Positions 37,787 to 48,854 of a stretch of 64,000 nucleotides of DNA are shown piece after piece (within the stretch, counting starts at the first letter, position 1; each line of letters begins with the position of its first letter). The notes beneath the pieces are model-generated. The model made no database searches, was not told the DNA's origin, and saw only the letters and a program-made list of their open reading frames with translations. The translations under genes and the position numbers were made by a program. The DNA comes from Mumia quercus (GTDB taxonomy: Bacteria; Actinomycetota; Actinomycetes; Propionibacteriales; Nocardioidaceae), in assembly GCF_025506335.1 (NCBI RefSeq), contig NZ_JANZYO010000002.1, positions 110,221-174,220 on the forward strand, read 5' to 3'.

Positions 37787-37936
37787 GTGCCGGCGGCGCC
37801 GGCACCCTGGCGCCCTTGCGCGGACCGCCTCCCCGTACGGAGAGGACCAGGGCCGCGCATCCCAGCGGTGCTGGGCGCAGAGCGCGCGAAGTCACCCGTC
37901 GCGTCGTGAGACGGTCGAGGTGCTCGTCCCAGTCTA
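37787..37936 (-). promoter_or_regulatory. rpsB promoter and leader with hairpin
   Basis: A TAGACT hexamer at 37936-37931 could be the -10 box, giving a leader of about 185 bases. Inside it GTGCCGGC (37787-37794) pairs perfectly with GCCGGCAC (37798-37805) around three bases, about 50 bases before rpsB. Leaders of rpsB can mediate feedback by S2; that is inference here. Confidence 0.35.
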
Positions 37937-37980
37937 GGACACCGGTTCCAGGGCGCGAAATCCAGACCGCCGCCGCGTGC

Positions 37981-38502
37981 TCAGCGGCGGTAGGCGAAGA
38001 CCTGGCTCACCCAGACGACCCCGCGCCGGTCACGGCGTACCCCCACACCGATGCGGCGGTAGTGCGGCTCGAGGATGTTGGCGCGGTGGCCGGGCGAGTC
38101 CATCCATGCGGCGACCACGTACCGGGGCCACCGGTACCCGTACGCGATGTTCTCGCCGACCTTGCGGCCGCCGCACCGGCGCAGGACCGGCTGGAGGTCC
38201 TGGTGGACGAGCCGCCCGTTCGCCGCGATCCGGTTCGCCGCGCGCTGGGCGTACCGGTCGAGGCAGGACGACCGCTTCACCGCGCGGAGCCCGTTCGCCC
38301 GGCGCTGGCGGTTCGTGTGGCGGACCACCCGCCGCTCGTACACGCGTGGCCCGGGCGGTCTGGTCTTCGCAGCCGGCACAGCCACGGCGCGTACGCCGGC
38401 CTCCGCCGCCTCTGCGGGCGCGGCTCCGGTCGGGCCTGCACCGACGGCCGGGCCGACGACCACCGTGGCCGCGAGCAGCACGGCAGCACTCACAACTCGC
38501 AT
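37981..38502 (-). CDS. Secreted CAP/SCP-domain protein
   Basis: A 173-residue exported protein. The signal peptide is residues 1-24 (MRVVSAAVLLAATVVVGPAVG). After an Ala/Pro linker comes the bacterial CAP domain: VRHTNRQRRANGLRAVKRSSCLDRYAQRAANR, HQDL, VGENIAYGY and AAWMDSPGHRANILEPHYRRIGVG. One Cys pair may form a disulfide (SSCLD, RRCGG). Bacterial members are cell-wall associated and of unclear activity. It is divergent from the M23 protein, suggesting a cell-envelope role. Confidence 0.92.
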   Translation of the reverse strand: MRVVSAAVLLAATVVVGPAVGAGPTGAAPAEAAEAGVRAVAVPAAKTRPPGPRVYERRVVRHTNRQRRANGLRAVKRSSCLDRYAQRAANRIAANGRLVHQDLQPVLRRCGGRKVGENIAYGYRWPRYVVAAWMDSPGHRANILEPHYRRIGVGVRRDRRGVVWVSQVFAYRR

Positions 38503-38606
38503 GGGTTCTCCCACTCCCCCGCAGCCGGCGCTCGGGTTGTCCCCAGGCCGCCGACTGACGTGTTCGTCCCCAGTTGGGCGATATCCCCCCACGCTAACCA
38601 CCTCCG

Positions 38607-39533
38607 ATGCGTTTGCATCTCGGGATGATTTCCCTCCGCGTCCTCGCCGTCCTCCTGGTCGCCTTCGGTTCCGCGCTCCCCCGCGACGCCGACTCCCGAT
38701 GGGCGTGGCCGCTCGAGCCCCGGCCCGACGTGGTGAGGACGTACGAGCAGCCGCCGACGCCGTACGCCGCGGGTCACCGCGGTCTGGACCTCGCCGGCCG
38801 GCCCGGCTCGCCGGTGCGCGCCGTCGACGACGGCGTCGTCACCTTCGCCGGCAGCGTCGGCGGGGTGAGGTCGGTCAGCGTCGACCACGGCGGCGTCCGG
38901 TCGACGTACCAGCCCGTCGACGCCGACGTACGGCGTGGGGCGCGGGTGGCGCGCGGCGAGGTGCTCGGGTCGCTGCTGGTCGCCGGTGGCCACTGCTACC
39001 CGGCCGCGTGCCTGCACCTGGGCCGCCGCCACGGCGAGGCGTACGCCGACCCCGCGGAGCTGCTGAGCCACGGCGGGAGCGTCCGGCTCGTCCCGCCCAG
39101 CGGCCCGCCTCCCGTCCCGCCGCCGAAGGCGCGGGCACCGGCGGGCGTGACGGGTCTGGCTGCCCCGGTCGACGCGCCGGTCAGCTCGCCGTACGGGATG
39201 CGTGTCCACCCGCTGACCGGCGAGCTGAAGCTGCACGACGGGACCGACTTCGCCGCGGCCTGCGGGACGGACGTTCGTGCCGCGGCCGACGGGCGGGTGG
39301 TCGCGGTGACCTACGACCCCGCGTACGGCCAGCGGGTCGTGGTCGACCACGGAGGCGGCCTGGCCACCAGCTACAACCACCTCGCGAAGGCGGCCGTCCG
39401 CAGCGGCGCGACCGTGCAGGCGGGAGCCACCGTGGGTGCCGTCGGGAGCACCGGGATGTCGACGGGGTGCCACCTGCACTTCATGGTGACGGTCGCAGGA
39501 GACCCCGTCGACCCGGCGCCGCTGCTGCGCTGA
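38607..39533 (+). CDS. Secreted protein with two M23 (LytM) peptidase domains
   Basis: A 308-residue exported protein with a short signal (residues 7-23). The first M23/LytM module (about 30-145) has HRGLDLAG and, where the zinc HxH motif should be, CLHLG, so the first His is replaced by Cys. The second module (about 175-308) has LHDGTDFAA and a complete CHLHFM, and should be the active endopeptidase. A Pro-rich linker separates them. M. tuberculosis has a single-M23 gene (Rv2891) at this position beside rpsB. The ATG at 38607 lacks a Shine-Dalgarno site; ATG 38625 is an alternative. Confidence 0.9.
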   Translation: MRLHLGMISLRVLAVLLVAFGSALPRDADSRWAWPLEPRPDVVRTYEQPPTPYAAGHRGLDLAGRPGSPVRAVDDGVVTFAGSVGGVRSVSVDHGGVRSTYQPVDADVRRGARVARGEVLGSLLVAGGHCYPAACLHLGRRHGEAYADPAELLSHGGSVRLVPPSGPPPVPPPKARAPAGVTGLAAPVDAPVSSPYGMRVHPLTGELKLHDGTDFAAACGTDVRAAADGRVVAVTYDPAYGQRVVVDHGGGLATSYNHLAKAAVRSGATVQAGATVGAVGSTGMSTGCHLHFMVTVAGDPVDPAPLLR

Positions 39534-39552
39534 GGGCGGGCCGGACGCACGA

Positions 39553-39584
39553 CGGGGCCCGCCGGATCACTCCGGCGGGCCCCG
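39553..39584. terminator. Strong bidirectional terminator between M23 gene and icd
   Basis: CGGGGCCCGCCGGA (39553-39566) pairs perfectly with TCCGGCGGGCCCCG (39571-39584) around TCAC, a 14-base stem. It lies 20 bases after the M23 stop and 28 bases after the icd stop on the other strand. Confidence 0.75.
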
Positions 39585-39611
39585 TGGCGGGCGGACGTCA
39601 GTCCGTCGACG

Positions 39612-42029
<2,418 letters not shown>

Positions 42030-42950
42030 TCAGGCCCGGGGATGGGCCTGGGCGTAGGCCTGCCGGAGGCGCTCGGAGCTCACGTGCGTGTAGAGCTGCG
42101 TGGTCGCGAGCGAGGCGTGGCCGAGGAGCTCCTGCACGCTGCGGAGGTCGGCCCCGCCCTCGAGGAGGTGCGTGGCAGCGGTGTGCCGCAGGCCGTGCGG
42201 CCCGAGATCGGGGGCGCCCTCGACGTCCTCGATGCGTGCGTGCACCATCCGGCGCACCGTACGCGGATCGATCCGGCCGCCCCGCTTCCCCAGGAAAAGC
42301 GCGGGTCCGCTCCCCTCGACGGCGAGCGTGCCGCGCAGGCCGAGCCACCGCTCGAGCGCACGGGCGGCTGGCCGGCCGAAGGGGACGCTGCGCTCCTTGT
42401 CGCCCTTGCCCACGACGCGGACGACGCTGCGGGCGTGGTCGACGTCGTCGACGTCGAGCCCGCAGAGCTCCCCCACGCGGATCCCGGTGGCGTACAGAAG
42501 CTCCAGGATCGCGACGTCACGCACGCCGACCGCGTCGCCCTCGGCCCGGTCGGCTGCCGCGTCGAGGAGCGCGCGGACCTCGTCCTGCCGCAGGACCGCG
42601 GGGAGCTCACGGTGCCGGCGCGGGTTGACGAGCAGCGCCCCTGCGTCCTCGTCGGCGCGTCCGGTGCGCACCATCCACGCGGTGAAGCGGCGCACAGCCG
42701 CCGCCCTGCGCGACAGGGTGCTGCGCGAGCGCCCCCGGACCTGCTGCGCCGCGAGGAAGCTGCGCAGTGCGCGGAGGTCGAGCGCCGACGGGTCGCGGAC
42801 CCCGAGCGCCTCGGCGTGGGAGGACAGCTGGTCGAGATCGCCGGTGTACGCGCGGACGGTGTGCTCGCTGAGCCCTCGCTCGGAGCGCAGGTGCCGCTCG
42901 TACGCCTCGAGGGCGTCCGCCCAGGCCGGGCTCCGTTCGCTCGCACTCAC
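42030..42950 (-). CDS. xerC: Tyrosine recombinase XerC
   Basis: XerC resolves chromosome dimers at dif with its partner XerD. The 306-residue protein has the SAM-like N-terminal domain (EAYERHLRSERGLSEHTVRAYTGDLDQL) and a catalytic domain with all active-site residues: Arg about 157 (TGIRVGELCG), Lys in KGDKERSVPF, HGLRH (His about 251, Arg about 254), LGHASLATTQLYTHV (His about 277, Tyr about 286). It starts at GTG 42950, by homology. Conserved position after dprA (Rv2894c). Confidence 0.95.
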   Translation of the reverse strand: MSASERSPAWADALEAYERHLRSERGLSEHTVRAYTGDLDQLSSHAEALGVRDPSALDLRALRSFLAAQQVRGRSRSTLSRRAAAVRRFTAWMVRTGRADEDAGALLVNPRRHRELPAVLRQDEVRALLDAAADRAEGDAVGVRDVAILELLYATGIRVGELCGLDVDDVDHARSVVRVVGKGDKERSVPFGRPAARALERWLGLRGTLAVEGSGPALFLGKRGGRIDPRTVRRMVHARIEDVEGAPDLGPHGLRHTAATHLLEGGADLRSVQELLGHASLATTQLYTHVSSERLRQAYAQAHPRA

Positions 42951-43012
42951 CCTGCGAGTCTCGGACCCGGGTGCGCTCGCCGCCAAGGCGACGCGCCGCA
43001 GGGGCGGTGGGT

Positions 43013-44239
43013 CTAGGTGTCCCGTGGCGTCTCTGCCCTCCTCCCCTGCGCTTCCCCCGGCGGGGCCGGAGCGAGGTCGGCGCGCCGGGCGAGCGCCCAT
43101 CCACCGTCGACCTGCCGGACGAACCCCTCGCGCGCGAGCCCGTCGAGGGCCTCCCGCACGGACTCGGCCGTGGTCCCGACCCGCCAGACGAGCACGTCCA
43201 CCGTGATCGAGCCCTGTGCAGGCAGGGCCTCGAGCACCTCGCGCGCGAGGGACGGCAGCACGTCCCACGCCGTCTGGGGCGCCGGTGGCGGGGTCGCGTC
43301 GCGACGCCCGAGCGCATCGAGGTCCTCGAGGGCCTCGGCACCGTTGGTCACCAGCGTCGCGCGACCGGTGCGGAGCGCCTGGTGGACGCCGACCGAGGTC
43401 TGGCTGGTGACGGGGCCCGGCACGGCCAGTGCGAGACGACCCAGCTCGTTGGCCCAGCCCAGCGTGTTGAGGGCGCCGCTTCGTCGCGCCGCCTCCACGA
43501 CGACGGTGCCCCTCGCCAGCGCGGCGATCACGCGGTTGCGGGTCAGGAACCGTCCCTTCGTCGGGGTCGCACCGGGCGGATGCTCGCTGACCACCACCCC
43601 TGCCTCGGCGATGCGGTGGAGCAGCCCGGCGTGCGCGCGGGGGTAGTCGACGTCGACGCCGCAGGCGAGCACCGCCACCGTGGGCCCGTCGAGCGAGAGC
43701 GCCCCGCGATGGGCTGCCGCGTCGATCCCGAACGCCGCACCGCTCACGACCGTCATCCCCGCGTCGGCGAGGTCGGCCGCGAGGTCGCCCGCGACGTCGC
43801 AGCCGTACGTCGTGGCGTCGCGCGCCCCCACCACCGCTGCCGCCTTCTCGGCGAGACGATCGAGGCGCCCGGCTCCTCGGACCCAGAGGCCGAGAGGGCG
43901 ACCTGCCACTCCGCGGAGACCGTCGATCTGATCGAGGTCGTCCAGGGGCTCCGGCCACTCGCCGTCGCCCGGGCACACCCAGCGCACGCCCCTCCCCCGG
44001 GCTCCCGCGAGCAGCGCGGCGATCCTGCCCTCGAGACCGGCTGCACGCGACCGCCACGCCTCCGGGAGCGGCGGCTCGCCGGCGACGACCGCCGCGAGGA
44101 GGTCGGTCACGGGGCGCTCGGCGAGCTGCGCGGCGATGCGAGGGTCGCCCGGCTCGGCGACCAGGCTCATCGCCAGACGTGCACGTCGCTCCGCGCGCCG
44201 GGCGCGGGCGGCCCTCGAGGGCGACGTCGCGTCGCTCAC
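43013..44239 (-). CDS. dprA: DNA processing protein DprA
   Basis: A 408-residue protein of the DprA/Smf family, which in competent bacteria loads RecA onto incoming single strands. The Rossmann core carries VVGARDATTYG, VVSGAAFGIDAAAHRGAL, PRAHAGLL, FLTRNRVIAALARGTVVVEAARRSGAL and GLANELGR-like WANELGRLALAVPG. A C-terminal winged helix of the DprA_WH type follows. The N-terminus is a longer helical domain. The GTG overlaps the comM stop as GTGA. Confidence 0.95.
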   Translation of the reverse strand: MSDATSPSRAARARRAERRARLAMSLVAEPGDPRIAAQLAERPVTDLLAAVVAGEPPLPEAWRSRAAGLEGRIAALLAGARGRGVRWVCPGDGEWPEPLDDLDQIDGLRGVAGRPLGLWVRGAGRLDRLAEKAAAVVGARDATTYGCDVAGDLAADLADAGMTVVSGAAFGIDAAAHRGALSLDGPTVAVLACGVDVDYPRAHAGLLHRIAEAGVVVSEHPPGATPTKGRFLTRNRVIAALARGTVVVEAARRSGALNTLGWANELGRLALAVPGPVTSQTSVGVHQALRTGRATLVTNGAEALEDLDALGRRDATPPPAPQTAWDVLPSLAREVLEALPAQGSITVDVLVWRVGTTAESVREALDGLAREGFVRQVDGGWALARRADLAPAPPGEAQGRRAETPRDT

Positions 44240-45807
44240 GCGACCACCCGCTCCCAGAGGCGACCGGGCAGGGACGCGCCCTGGCGCAGCGCCGTCGCCG
44301 TCGCCAGGTCGTCGGGGTCGGGCGCGTCCCGCCCGCGGAGATCGGCGACGGTCCAGGCGACACGCAGGAGCCGGTCGGCCGTCCTCGCGTTGATGGCGCC
44401 CGAGCGCGTCGAACGGTCCACCTCGGCGACGACCACGGGAGGAGTCGCGATCTCGCGGCGCAGGACCGCACCCGGCACCTCGCCGTTGGTCCGCCACGGC
44501 GTCGCGGCGAGACGGAGCCGCTGACGGTCCCGCGCCTCGGCGACCCGTGCTGCCGCGACGGCGGTCGGGGTCCGCGCTGCGTCGAGCGGGCCGTGGTGAC
44601 GGGCAGAGACCGGTCCGACGGACGGCTGGAGGTCGATCCGGTCGCGGACCGGTGCGGAGAGCCGCTCGGAGTAGCGACGCTTGTCGAGGGGCAGGCACGT
44701 GCACAGGTCGGATCGGCCCGCCTTCTGACCGCACGGGCACGGGTTCGCCGCGAGGACCAGCAGGAACCGCGCGGGGAACTCGGCCGTCTGCGCCGCTCGC
44801 GAGATGGTCACGCGCCCGCTCTCGAGCGGCTGGCGCAGCGCCTCGATGACGTCTCGCCGGAACTCCGGCGCCTCGTCCAGGAAGAGGACGCCGTTGTGCG
44901 CCAGGCTCAGGGCGCCTGGCCGGACCACGCGGCTGCCTCCCCCGACCAGTGCCTGGGCGGAAGCGGTGTGGTGAGGGTCGACGAACGGCGGACGGTCGAG
45001 CAGCGGTGCCTCCGGCGAGAGGAGCCCCGCGACCGAGTACACCGCGCTCGTCTCCAGCGACTCCTGCCGGTCGAGGTCGGGAAGCAGCCCAGGAAGCCGC
45101 TGCGCGAGCATGGTCTTGCCCACCCCCGGCGGTCCGGTGAGCAGGACATGGTGCAGACCGGCTGCCGCGATCACCATCGCCGTCCGCGCATCGTCCTGCC
45201 CGGCGACGTCGGTCAGGTCAAGTCCGTCGAGCCGGCCGCCACCGGGTGCCTGCTCGGCGAGCGGGTCGACGGGCGGGTCGTCCGGCGGCTCGTCGCCACG
45301 CAGCAGCGCGACGGCGTGCCGCAGCGAACGGACCCCCAGCACGTGCGCGCCCTCGACGATCGCCGCCTCCCCCGCGTTGGGCTCGGGGACGATGATGCGC
45401 TCGCAGCCGGCCGCCACCGCCGCGACCGTCGCAGGAAGGACCCCGGCCACGGCACGCAGACGGCCGTCGAGGCGCAGCTCGCCGAGCACGGCGGCGCTCG
45501 CGAGCCGGTCGTGCGGCACCACCTGCTGGCTGGCGAGCACCGCGAGCGCGATGCCGAGGTCGAAGTGTGCGCCCGACTTCGGCAGGCCCGCAGGTGAGAG
45601 GTTGATCGTGACCTTGCGGTCCGGCCACGAGTGGCGGCTGTTGACGACTGCCGCCCGGCACCGGTCGCGCGCCTCCGCGAGCGAGGCGTCCGGCAGCCCG
45701 ACGAGCGTGGTGCGCGGAAGCCCCGCGCTCACGTCGACCTCGATCTCGACCACGCGTCCGCGCATCCCCTCCAGCGACACCGACCGCGTCCGACCCAACG
45801 CCATCAC
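44236..45807 (-). CDS. comM: YifB/ComM family AAA ATPase (Mg-chelatase-like)
   Basis: A 523-residue AAA+ protein of the ComM family; in Vibrio ComM is a helicase that promotes branch migration of incoming DNA. The N-terminal domain (VDVSAGLPRTTLVGLPDASLAEARDR, SPAGLPKSGAHFDLGIA), Walker A GPPGVGKTMLAQRLPGLLP, Walker B VLFLDEAPEF, a Cys pair region NPCPCGQ and the C-terminal lid are intact. GTG 45807 or ATG 45804 may start it; both overlap the yraN stop. Confidence 0.95.
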   Translation of the reverse strand: MMALGRTRSVSLEGMRGRVVEIEVDVSAGLPRTTLVGLPDASLAEARDRCRAAVVNSRHSWPDRKVTINLSPAGLPKSGAHFDLGIALAVLASQQVVPHDRLASAAVLGELRLDGRLRAVAGVLPATVAAVAAGCERIIVPEPNAGEAAIVEGAHVLGVRSLRHAVALLRGDEPPDDPPVDPLAEQAPGGGRLDGLDLTDVAGQDDARTAMVIAAAGLHHVLLTGPPGVGKTMLAQRLPGLLPDLDRQESLETSAVYSVAGLLSPEAPLLDRPPFVDPHHTASAQALVGGGSRVVRPGALSLAHNGVLFLDEAPEFRRDVIEALRQPLESGRVTISRAAQTAEFPARFLLVLAANPCPCGQKAGRSDLCTCLPLDKRRYSERLSAPVRDRIDLQPSVGPVSARHHGPLDAARTPTAVAAARVAEARDRQRLRLAATPWRTNGEVPGAVLRREIATPPVVVAEVDRSTRSGAINARTADRLLRVAWTVADLRGRDAPDPDDLATATALRQGASLPGRLWERVVA

Positions 45808-46172
45808 GCCACCCCCACCACGTGCGTGACCTGCGCCGCGCCCCGCGAGGGCACCAGCACGCCGATCACGTCGATGCGCACCATCACGGGACTCACGTCG
45901 TGCTCGGCGAGGAACAGCCCCGCCAGCCTGCGAAGCCGGGCCGCCTTCTGCGGCGTCACCGCCTCGAGCGGCGTCCCGTACGCGGTGCTCCGCCGGGTCT
46001 TGACCTCGCAGAACACCATCGTCTCGGCGTCGCGCGCCACCAGGTCGATCTCACCCCACCGGCACCGCCAGTTGCGGGCGACCACCTCCATGCCCTGTCT
46101 CTGCACGTACTCCGCCGCGACGTTCTCGCCGTGGACGCCGACGGCCTGCCGCTGCTCGTAGGTCGAGCCCAT
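45804..46172 (-). CDS. yraN: YraN/UPF0102 endonuclease-like protein
   Basis: A 122-residue protein of the UPF0102 family with a Holliday-junction-resolvase-like fold. Core motifs are GENVAAEYVQRQGMEVVARNWRCRWGEIDLVARD and MVFCEVKTRRSTAYG, giving the E-x-D...E-x-K nuclease residues. ATG 46172 is preceded by GGAGG with an 8-base spacer. Conserved neighbour of comM and rnhB (Rv2898c). Confidence 0.93.
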   Translation of the reverse strand: MGSTYEQRQAVGVHGENVAAEYVQRQGMEVVARNWRCRWGEIDLVARDAETMVFCEVKTRRSTAYGTPLEAVTPQKAARLRRLAGLFLAEHDVSPVMVRIDVIGVLVPSRGAAQVTHVVGVA

Positions 46173-46274
46173 GACCACCACCTCCGCCGAGAGTGTGGGT
46201 CCGGCACGCCGACGCGGCCGCGGGACGCACGGCACCTGGGGAACGGCCAGGCCTGTGGACGACGGAGAGCTCGA

Positions 46275-46583
46275 TCACGCCTTCGGCGGCTCGAAGTCGC
46301 TCGTCGCGAGCTCCTCGACGTTCACGTCCTTGAAGGTGAGGACCTTGACGTTCTTCGCGAAGCGCGCGGGGCGGTAGATGTCCCACACCCACGCGTCCGT
46401 CATGGTCACCTCGAAGTAGGCGTCGCCCGTCTCCGAACGCACCTTCACGTCCACGCCGTTGCACAGGTAGAAGCGCCGGTCCGTCTCCACGACGTACGTG
46501 AAGATGCCGACGACGTCGCGGTACTCGCGGTAGAGCGCGAGCTCCATCTCCGCCTCGTACCGCTCCAGGTCCTCCGCGCTCAT
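46275..46583 (-). CDS. DUF2469 protein
   Basis: A 102-residue actinobacterial protein of unknown function, one of the family found between yraN and rnhB (Rv2901c). The sequence begins MSAEDLERYEAEMELALYREYRDVVGIFTYVVETDRRFYL and contains VFEVTMTDAWVWDIYRPARF-like segments that define DUF2469. The ATG overlaps the rnhB stop as ATGA. Confidence 0.94.
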   Translation of the reverse strand: MSAEDLERYEAEMELALYREYRDVVGIFTYVVETDRRFYLCNGVDVKVRSETGDAYFEVTMTDAWVWDIYRPARFAKNVKVLTFKDVNVEELATSDFEPPKA

Positions 46584-47272
46584 CGCACTCCCTCGGTGGT
46601 TGCCGCACCAGCGTAACGAGCGAGCCCGGCCGCCGCGCGGACGTTCTGGTAGCGCAGCCGGTGGACCGGCGACGGGCCGTACCGGGCCAGCCGCTCCTCG
46701 TGGAGCGCCGTCACGTACCCCTTGTGGATGGCGAACTCGTACTCCGGGTACTCCGCGTGGAGCTCGCACATCATCCGGTCACGGGTCACCTTGGCGACGA
46801 CCGAGGCCGCCGCGATCGACGCCGAGACCCGGTCGCCTTTCCAGACCGCGAGACCCGGCACACCGAGCCCGTCGACGCTGAAGCCGTCGCTGAGGACGTA
46901 GTCGGGCTTGATGGACAGCCGCGCGAGCGCCCGCCGCAGCGCGGTGATGTTGACGTGGTGCATGCCGAGCGCGTCGCAGTCGGCCGGGCTCATCACCACG
47001 ACCGACCAGGCGACGGCACGACGGACGACCTCGGCGTAGCACGCCTCGCGGCGCGCGGGCGTCAGCAGCTTGGAGTCGGCCAGCCCCGGCACCTCGCCCC
47101 GGCGTCCCTCAGGCAAGATCACCGCCGCGGCCACGAGAGGGCCGGCGCACGCCCCGCGCCCCGCCTCGTCCACTCCCGCCACCGCGCCGAACCCGGCGCG
47201 ACGCAGCGCACGGTCGTAGCCGTACAACCCGGCGTCCTTGCGGATGGTCGCTCCGCGTGCCACCTGCGTCAT
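46580..47272 (-). CDS. rnhB: Ribonuclease HII
   Basis: A 230-residue RNase HII that removes ribonucleotides from DNA. Catalytic residues: Asp and Glu in GVDEAGRGACAGPL, Asp in LSDGFSV and Asp/Arg in SVVAKVTRDRMM. The family HKGYVTALH segment is present. It begins about 30 residues before the first motif, typical of actinobacteria. Confidence 0.97.
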   Translation of the reverse strand: MTQVARGATIRKDAGLYGYDRALRRAGFGAVAGVDEAGRGACAGPLVAAAVILPEGRRGEVPGLADSKLLTPARREACYAEVVRRAVAWSVVVMSPADCDALGMHHVNITALRRALARLSIKPDYVLSDGFSVDGLGVPGLAVWKGDRVSASIAAASVVAKVTRDRMMCELHAEYPEYEFAIHKGYVTALHEERLARYGPSPVHRLRYQNVRAAAGLARYAGAATTEGVR

Positions 47273-47283
47273 CGGCCCGAGCC

Positions 47284-47997
47284 TCAGCCTGGGTCAGGGA
47301 CGTCCGCGAACGGCTCGTGGTCCGAGCCGGCAGAGCCGGCCCGCTTGAGCGGCCACACCACGGCCCACGCCTTGCCGAGCACCGCGTCCTCGCGGACGAA
47401 GCCTCCACCCGGGCCGCCCTGGTGGGCGCGGGAGTCGGTCGAGTTGCCGCGGTTGTCGCCCATCAGCCAGAGCCTGCCCTCCGGGACCACGACGTCGAAG
47501 CGCGCGTCGGCCGTGGCGTCCGGGTCGAGCACGTACGGCTCGTCGATCGAGACGCCGTTGACCTGCAGGCGCCCCTCGGCGTCGCAGCAGACCACCCGGT
47601 CGCCGCCCACGCCGATGACGCGCTTCACGAGGTGACCGCCGGTCGGGAACAGACCGAAGACCGACAACGCCTTCTGGACCGGGCCGACCTCTTCCTCGTA
47701 GCCCGCACCGAGCCAGTCGCCCGGGTCGTCGAACACGACGACGTCGCCGCGCTGCGGCTCGCCGGCCCAGTACGACACCTTCTGGACGAGGATCCGGTCG
47801 TCGACCTGGAGCGTGTTCTCCATCGAGCCGGAAGGGATCCAGAACGCCTGCACGAAGAACGTCTTGACGATCAGCGCCAGCACCAGCGCGATCACCACCA
47901 GCAGGATCGTCTCCTGCCAGAGGGGCAGCGGCTTGCGCTTCTCCTTGCCGGAGCGGCTCATGGGCGCGCTCTCGGCGGTCTCTTCGTGGGACGTCAC
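47284..47997 (-). CDS. lepB: Signal peptidase I (first of two)
   Basis: A 237-residue type I signal peptidase. One N-terminal membrane helix (LWQETILLVVIALVLALIVKTFFV) is followed by the nucleophile Ser in IPSGSMENTL, the general-base Lys in GGHLVKRVIGVGGD and the box MGDNRGNSTDSR. Both catalytic residues are intact. GTG 47997 is chosen because TAGGCT ends 6 bases before it; GTG 48003 and ATG 47961 are alternatives. It lies next to a second lepB, between rnhB and rplS. Confidence 0.94.
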   Translation of the reverse strand: MTSHEETAESAPMSRSGKEKRKPLPLWQETILLVVIALVLALIVKTFFVQAFWIPSGSMENTLQVDDRILVQKVSYWAGEPQRGDVVVFDDPGDWLGAGYEEEVGPVQKALSVFGLFPTGGHLVKRVIGVGGDRVVCCDAEGRLQVNGVSIDEPYVLDPDATADARFDVVVPEGRLWLMGDNRGNSTDSRAHQGGPGGGFVREDAVLGKAWAVVWPLKRAGSAGSDHEPFADVPDPG

Positions 47998-48003
47998 GCC
48001 CAC

Positions 48004-48009
48004 AGCCTA
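48004..48009 (-). promoter_or_regulatory. Candidate -10 box for lepB
   Basis: TAGGCT on the minus strand, 6 bases before GTG 47997, in the short gap between the two signal peptidase genes. It implies separate, leaderless transcription of the second-placed gene. Confidence 0.35.
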
Positions 48010-48049
48010 GCCCCGCGCTCCAGGCCGACCGTCGCGAGCCGCCGTACGG

Positions 48050-48835
48050 TCAGTCGAGTGAGGCGAAGGTCTCGGGATCGTGGAGGACGGCGCGATCCTT
48101 CCACGGCCAGACGACGAAAGCGACCTTGCCGACGACCTTGTCGTCAGGCACGAAACCGCCGCCAGGATCGTCGACGTGGGCCCTCGAGTCGGCCGAGTTG
48201 CCGCGGTTGTCGCCCATCACCCACAGGTACCCGTGGGGCACCGTCACGTCGAAGGGCGTACGGGCCGTCGCGGAGGCGTCCTTGACGTACGGCTCCTCGA
48301 TCGCGACGCCGTTGACCTCGATGCGCCCGAGCGTGTCGCAGCACTGCACGGTGTCGCCGCCCACGCCGATGACGCGCTTGACCAGGTGGCCGCCGGACGG
48401 AGCGAGCCCGGCCGTCGACAGCAGCTTCTGGGCGGCGTTGGTCGAGTCGTGGACCTCGCCGGACGACAGCCAGCCGCCGGGGTCCTCGAAGACCACGACC
48501 TCGCCGCGGTGCGGGGCGCGGCCCCAGTACGAGACCTTCTGGACGACGATCCGGTCCTGGGCGCCGTCGGGGTTGCCGGTGAGCGTCGGCTCCATCGACT
48601 CCGAGGGGACGTAGAACGTCTGGAGGAACAGCGACTTCACGACGAGGGACAGGAGCAGGGCGACGAGCAGGAGCGAGACGACCTCGATCCAGAGCGGCAC
48701 TGCCCGGTCGCCCCAGCGACCCACGAGCGTCCGCACGCGCGGACGCACCGGGCCGCCCGTCGCACGGGCTGCCCGGTGCGTCCCCGGTACGAGCTCTTCA
48801 GGGCGGTCCGTGGACCTGCCCTCACGCTCCTCCAC
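48050..48835 (-). CDS. lepB: Signal peptidase I (second of two)
   Basis: A 261-residue type I signal peptidase, clearly paralogous to its neighbour (VKSLFLQTFYVPSESMEPTL, GGHLVKRVIGVGGDTVQCCD, MGDNRGNSADSRAH). It has a longer, Arg/Pro-rich cytoplasmic N-terminus of about 45 residues before the single helix. The active-site Ser and Lys are present. The GTG at 48835 has a GGGGGG tract five bases upstream. A Cys pair (QCCD) near the Lys box is shared with the other copy. M. tuberculosis has one lepB here (Rv2903c). Confidence 0.95.
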   Translation of the reverse strand: MEEREGRSTDRPEELVPGTHRAARATGGPVRPRVRTLVGRWGDRAVPLWIEVVSLLLVALLLSLVVKSLFLQTFYVPSESMEPTLTGNPDGAQDRIVVQKVSYWGRAPHRGEVVVFEDPGGWLSSGEVHDSTNAAQKLLSTAGLAPSGGHLVKRVIGVGGDTVQCCDTLGRIEVNGVAIEEPYVKDASATARTPFDVTVPHGYLWVMGDNRGNSADSRAHVDDPGGGFVPDDKVVGKVAFVVWPWKDRAVLHDPETFASLD

Positions 48836-48854
48836 AGCTGCCCCCCGGCACTGC

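Noticed and set aside
38503-38606. Possible c-di-AMP (ydaO-type) riboswitch between the CAP and M23 genes
   Set aside because: Such elements often precede cell-wall hydrolases in actinobacteria, but the gap is only 104 bases and I could not find the conserved stems.
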